The position numbers were made by a program, and so were the translations under genes. Positions 7,301-7,915 of a DNA stretch of 7,915 bases are shown piece after piece. Below the pieces are notes generated by a model that was not told the origin of the DNA, did not search any database, and saw nothing but the letters and a program-made list of their open reading frames with translations. Each line of letters starts with the position of its first letter. Within the stretch, counting starts at the first letter, position 1. The stretch comes from an uncultured Collinsella sp. (lineage in GTDB: Bacteria; Actinomycetota; Coriobacteriia; Coriobacteriales; Coriobacteriaceae), in assembly GCA_900549215.1 (NCBI GenBank), contig URNJ01000081.1, positions 1 to 7,915 on the forward strand, read 5' to 3'.

Positions 7301-7625
7301 CACGCCGGGCAAGATTCTGTACACCTCGACGCACGACACGTCGACGCTCGCCGGTTGGTGCACGCGCTCCTTTGCGGGCGGCGACGAGCCGAGCGGTGTT
7401 GAGGTAGCGGCCAAGCTGATGAGCGACGCGCTGGCAAGCGACGCTCCCCTGGTGATGATGCCGCTGCAGGATATCCTGGGGCTAGGCGACGATGCACGCA
7501 TGAACGTGCCGGGCGTCGCCACGGGCAACTGGACCTGGCAGGCCGATGAGGCCGGCGTTGCGGCCGCCGAGGGCAAAACTGCACAGCTCCTGCGCAACAC
7601 CCAAAGATTCTGGGGCGAAGCGTGA
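4329..7625 (+). CDS. GH13 neopullulanase/cyclomaltodextrinase-like enzyme fused to GH77 4-alpha-glucanotransferase (MalQ type)
   Basis: A 1098-residue two-enzyme fusion without a signal peptide, so probably cytoplasmic. Residues about 1-125 resemble the N-terminal beta-sandwich of neopullulanase-type GH13 enzymes (FRTPFGAV near the start). Residues about 130-560 are the GH13 barrel: entry motif YQIFPDRYAR, region I D263-GVFNH268, region II R349-L-D351 (nucleophile), region III GE380VW (acid/base) and region IV H454-D455. A beta domain runs to about 639. Residues about 645-1098 are GH77, with SPYAGPSAFAGN, GDIPMYVSDDSADAW and GAPPDNFAPEGQVWGNP, the catalytic triad RLD908HF, AE954DLG and HD1003, and the C-terminal GNWTW. 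The expected action is hydrolysis plus disproportionation of alpha-glucans, in glycogen or maltodextrin turnover. Similar fusions are often database-named bifunctional GlgX/4-alpha-glucanotransferase; this GH13 half looks more neopullulanase-like than GlgX-like, and linkage preference cannot be read from sequence. It sits behind the glgA terminator in its own unit. Confidence 0.93.
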   Translation: MRLIHNSRLPQFRTPFGAVTTGTTVALSVILEDADPNQATLTLRTWVDEVGETLIPMEHEGDGIFTGELKCTEPCLVWYSFICNIEGQPEVRLGAPQGRTGGEGITYDYAEVPSFQITVYKHRENRPTWYERGMVYQIFPDRYARDEHWRERTMAELEKPRKGIQRRMVEDWNEPPVYERAEDGSIKTWDFYGGSLKGIQEDLPRIAELGFTAIYLNPIFEAASNHRYDTADYTKIDPILGTEQDFTELCQAAEKLGISIILDGVFNHTGDDSIYFNRYGNYPDVGAWQSEDSPWRDAFTFHEDGSYDCWWGVGNMPAINEKSELVRERLLGKDGVIRKWLRAGAHGWRLDVADELSDDFLAQIKKAVLAEKPDALLLGEVWEDASNKISYGHLRRYLQGSELDSAMDYPFRDMVIGFLMGYKNAYQAAEDIETLRENYPREALSCALNLLSSHDRPRIISVLGGGPDESKLPECERSKWRLDENSMGLAKSRFWLATLMQMTFPGVPSIYYGDEYGLEGLTDPGNRRTLPTKDQLHDFDTLAIVKNASAVRRALPFMIDGEIKAFALNDEVLAYNRTGKNGEFATVIINRSLRNSHRVTIPALGECASDVISGHECEIHNGTVTLDLYPLGSSIIYHHAEQRLQEPLDHGAGVVCHITSVPTDDGKPGTIGAPTRRFIDHLAAMGMRYWQVLPVNPTDFFRSPYAGPSAFAGNIDLLPESQEELAADFETWKARGGEDADPLYTAFKHRNADWLEKYCVYMAVKKYFEGESRHDWPADVARYNEYLIDDKRFHDEAELQAYMQYRFDLAWCELMNYAHKKGIEVIGDIPMYVSDDSADAWSEPENFWLSDTGKAIEISGAPPDNFAPEGQVWGNPTFRWDHMKENSYRWWMDRLRRAFSLYDRVRLDHFLGFHSYFSIPAGKACADGRWLAGPGKDLFQTAYDELGPLNFIAEDLGYLTPGVRAMASTCGFPGMDVLEFSDYDVRCGVHPTPGKILYTSTHDTSTLAGWCTRSFAGGDEPSGVEVAAKLMSDALASDAPLVMMPLQDILGLGDDARMNVPGVATGNWTWQADEAGVAAAEGKTAQLLRNTQRFWGEA

Positions 7626-7671
7626 TAAAACCCCCGATATAGGGTACAGTTACAGCTGTTTGAATTTATGA

Positions 7672-7689
7672 GGGCAGAGCAATCTGCCC
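7672..7689 (+). other. GNRA-loop hairpin between the fusion gene and the FmdB-type gene
   Basis: GGGCAGA (7672-7678) pairs perfectly with TCTGCCC (7683-7689) around GCAA, a stable GNRA tetraloop. It is followed by GCTTTGT, a weak T-run. It may be an imperfect terminator for the upstream gene (47 nt after its stop) or a leader structure for the downstream gene (24 nt before its ATG). No convincing promoter was found in 7626-7713. Confidence 0.5.
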
Positions 7690-7702
7690 GCTTTGTACTG
7701 AA

Positions 7703-7709
7703 AAGGAAG
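7703..7709 (+). promoter_or_regulatory. Ribosome binding site of the FmdB-type gene
   Basis: AAGGAAG lies 4 nt before the ATG at 7714 and fixes that start codon. It is followed directly by the family-typical N-terminus MARYDYKCSSCG. Confidence 0.7.
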
Positions 7710-7713
7710 TATT

Positions 7714-7915
7714 ATGGCGCGCTACGATTACAAGTGCTCGAGCTGCGGCAACGTGTTTGAGGTTGAGCATCCCATGTCCGAAACCCCCGAGGTCGTGTGC
7801 CCGAGCTGCGGCGCTCCGGCATCCAAGACGTTCTCGGCCAGCGGCATCAAGTTTGAGGGCAGCGGCTTCTACAACACCGACCAGCGAAGCGGCGGTTCCA
7901 GCACCAACGCCACCA
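7714..7915 (+). CDS. FmdB-family zinc-ribbon protein, N-terminal part; 3' end outside window
   Basis: Sixty-seven residues are visible before the window ends. The N-terminus MARYDYKCSSCG and the spacing C8-x2-C11 ... C29-x2-C32 form the small zinc ribbon of the FmdB/CxxC_CxxC_SSSS family, followed by the usual KTFSASGIKFEGSGFYNTD and a Ser/Gly-rich stretch. These proteins are typically 60-110 residues. They are called putative regulators after FmdB of Methylophilus, but their molecular role is largely unknown. The gene is 88 nt downstream of the fusion gene in the same direction, with the hairpin at 7672-7689 between them. A functional link to glycogen metabolism is not evident, since this family is found next to many kinds of genes. 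Confidence 0.9.
   Translation, partial: MARYDYKCSSCGNVFEVEHPMSETPEVVCPSCGAPASKTFSASGIKFEGSGFYNTDQRSGGSSTNAT

Noticed and set aside
1..7915. Mobile elements, CRISPR arrays, tRNA or rRNA genes
   Set aside because: No regularly spaced direct repeats, transposase-like frames, terminal inverted repeats, or tRNA/rRNA-like segments were seen. All gaps between genes are under 300 nt and are described above.

Overview
The window is GC-rich (roughly 60% by eye), densely coding and entirely on the + strand. It holds a glycogen / alpha-glucan metabolism locus. High GC together with a GlgC + GlgD pair (an arrangement best known from Firmicutes) and a large GH13-GH77 fusion enzyme suggests a gut Coriobacteriia member, most likely Collinsella or a close relative. 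That placement is inferred from gene content and protein style, not from a marker gene.

Layout: (1) positions 2-610, the 3' half of glgC (ADP-glucose pyrophosphorylase), cut by the window start; (2) 615-1742, glgD, the non-catalytic partner subunit, starting 4 nt after the glgC stop; (3) 1743-1832, a 90-nt gap containing a perfect 12-bp hairpin just upstream of the glgA ribosome binding site; (4) 1833-4109, glgA (glycogen synthase), with an ordinary GT5 core of about 490 residues followed by an unusual 268-residue tail of low complexity, Ala/Lys/Thr-rich and resembling histone H1 or AlgP; (5) 4110-4328, a terminator, then an AT-richer region with inverted repeats, a possible promoter and a leader hairpin; (6) 4329-7625, a 1098-residue fusion of a GH13 neopullulanase-like enzyme with a GH77 4-alpha-glucanotransferase (MalQ type), all catalytic residues present; (7) 7714-7915, the 5' end of a small FmdB-type zinc-ribbon protein, cut by the window end.

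How the genes work together: GlgC (tuned by GlgD) makes ADP-glucose from glucose-1-phosphate and ATP, and GlgA adds its glucose to growing alpha-1,4-glucan. The fusion enzyme, behind a terminator and probably under its own promoter, would hydrolyse and disproportionate glycogen or maltodextrins in the cytoplasm. No branching enzyme or glycogen phosphorylase lies in the window.

The most unusual item is the glycogen synthase tail. It uses only nine amino-acid types, begins with an acidic Pro/Glu hinge, then carries Lys/Arg-rich blocks with a recurring TTTRKRTT-like motif. The two perfect motif copies use different codons at 8 of 10 positions, which argues that the protein sequence is maintained.
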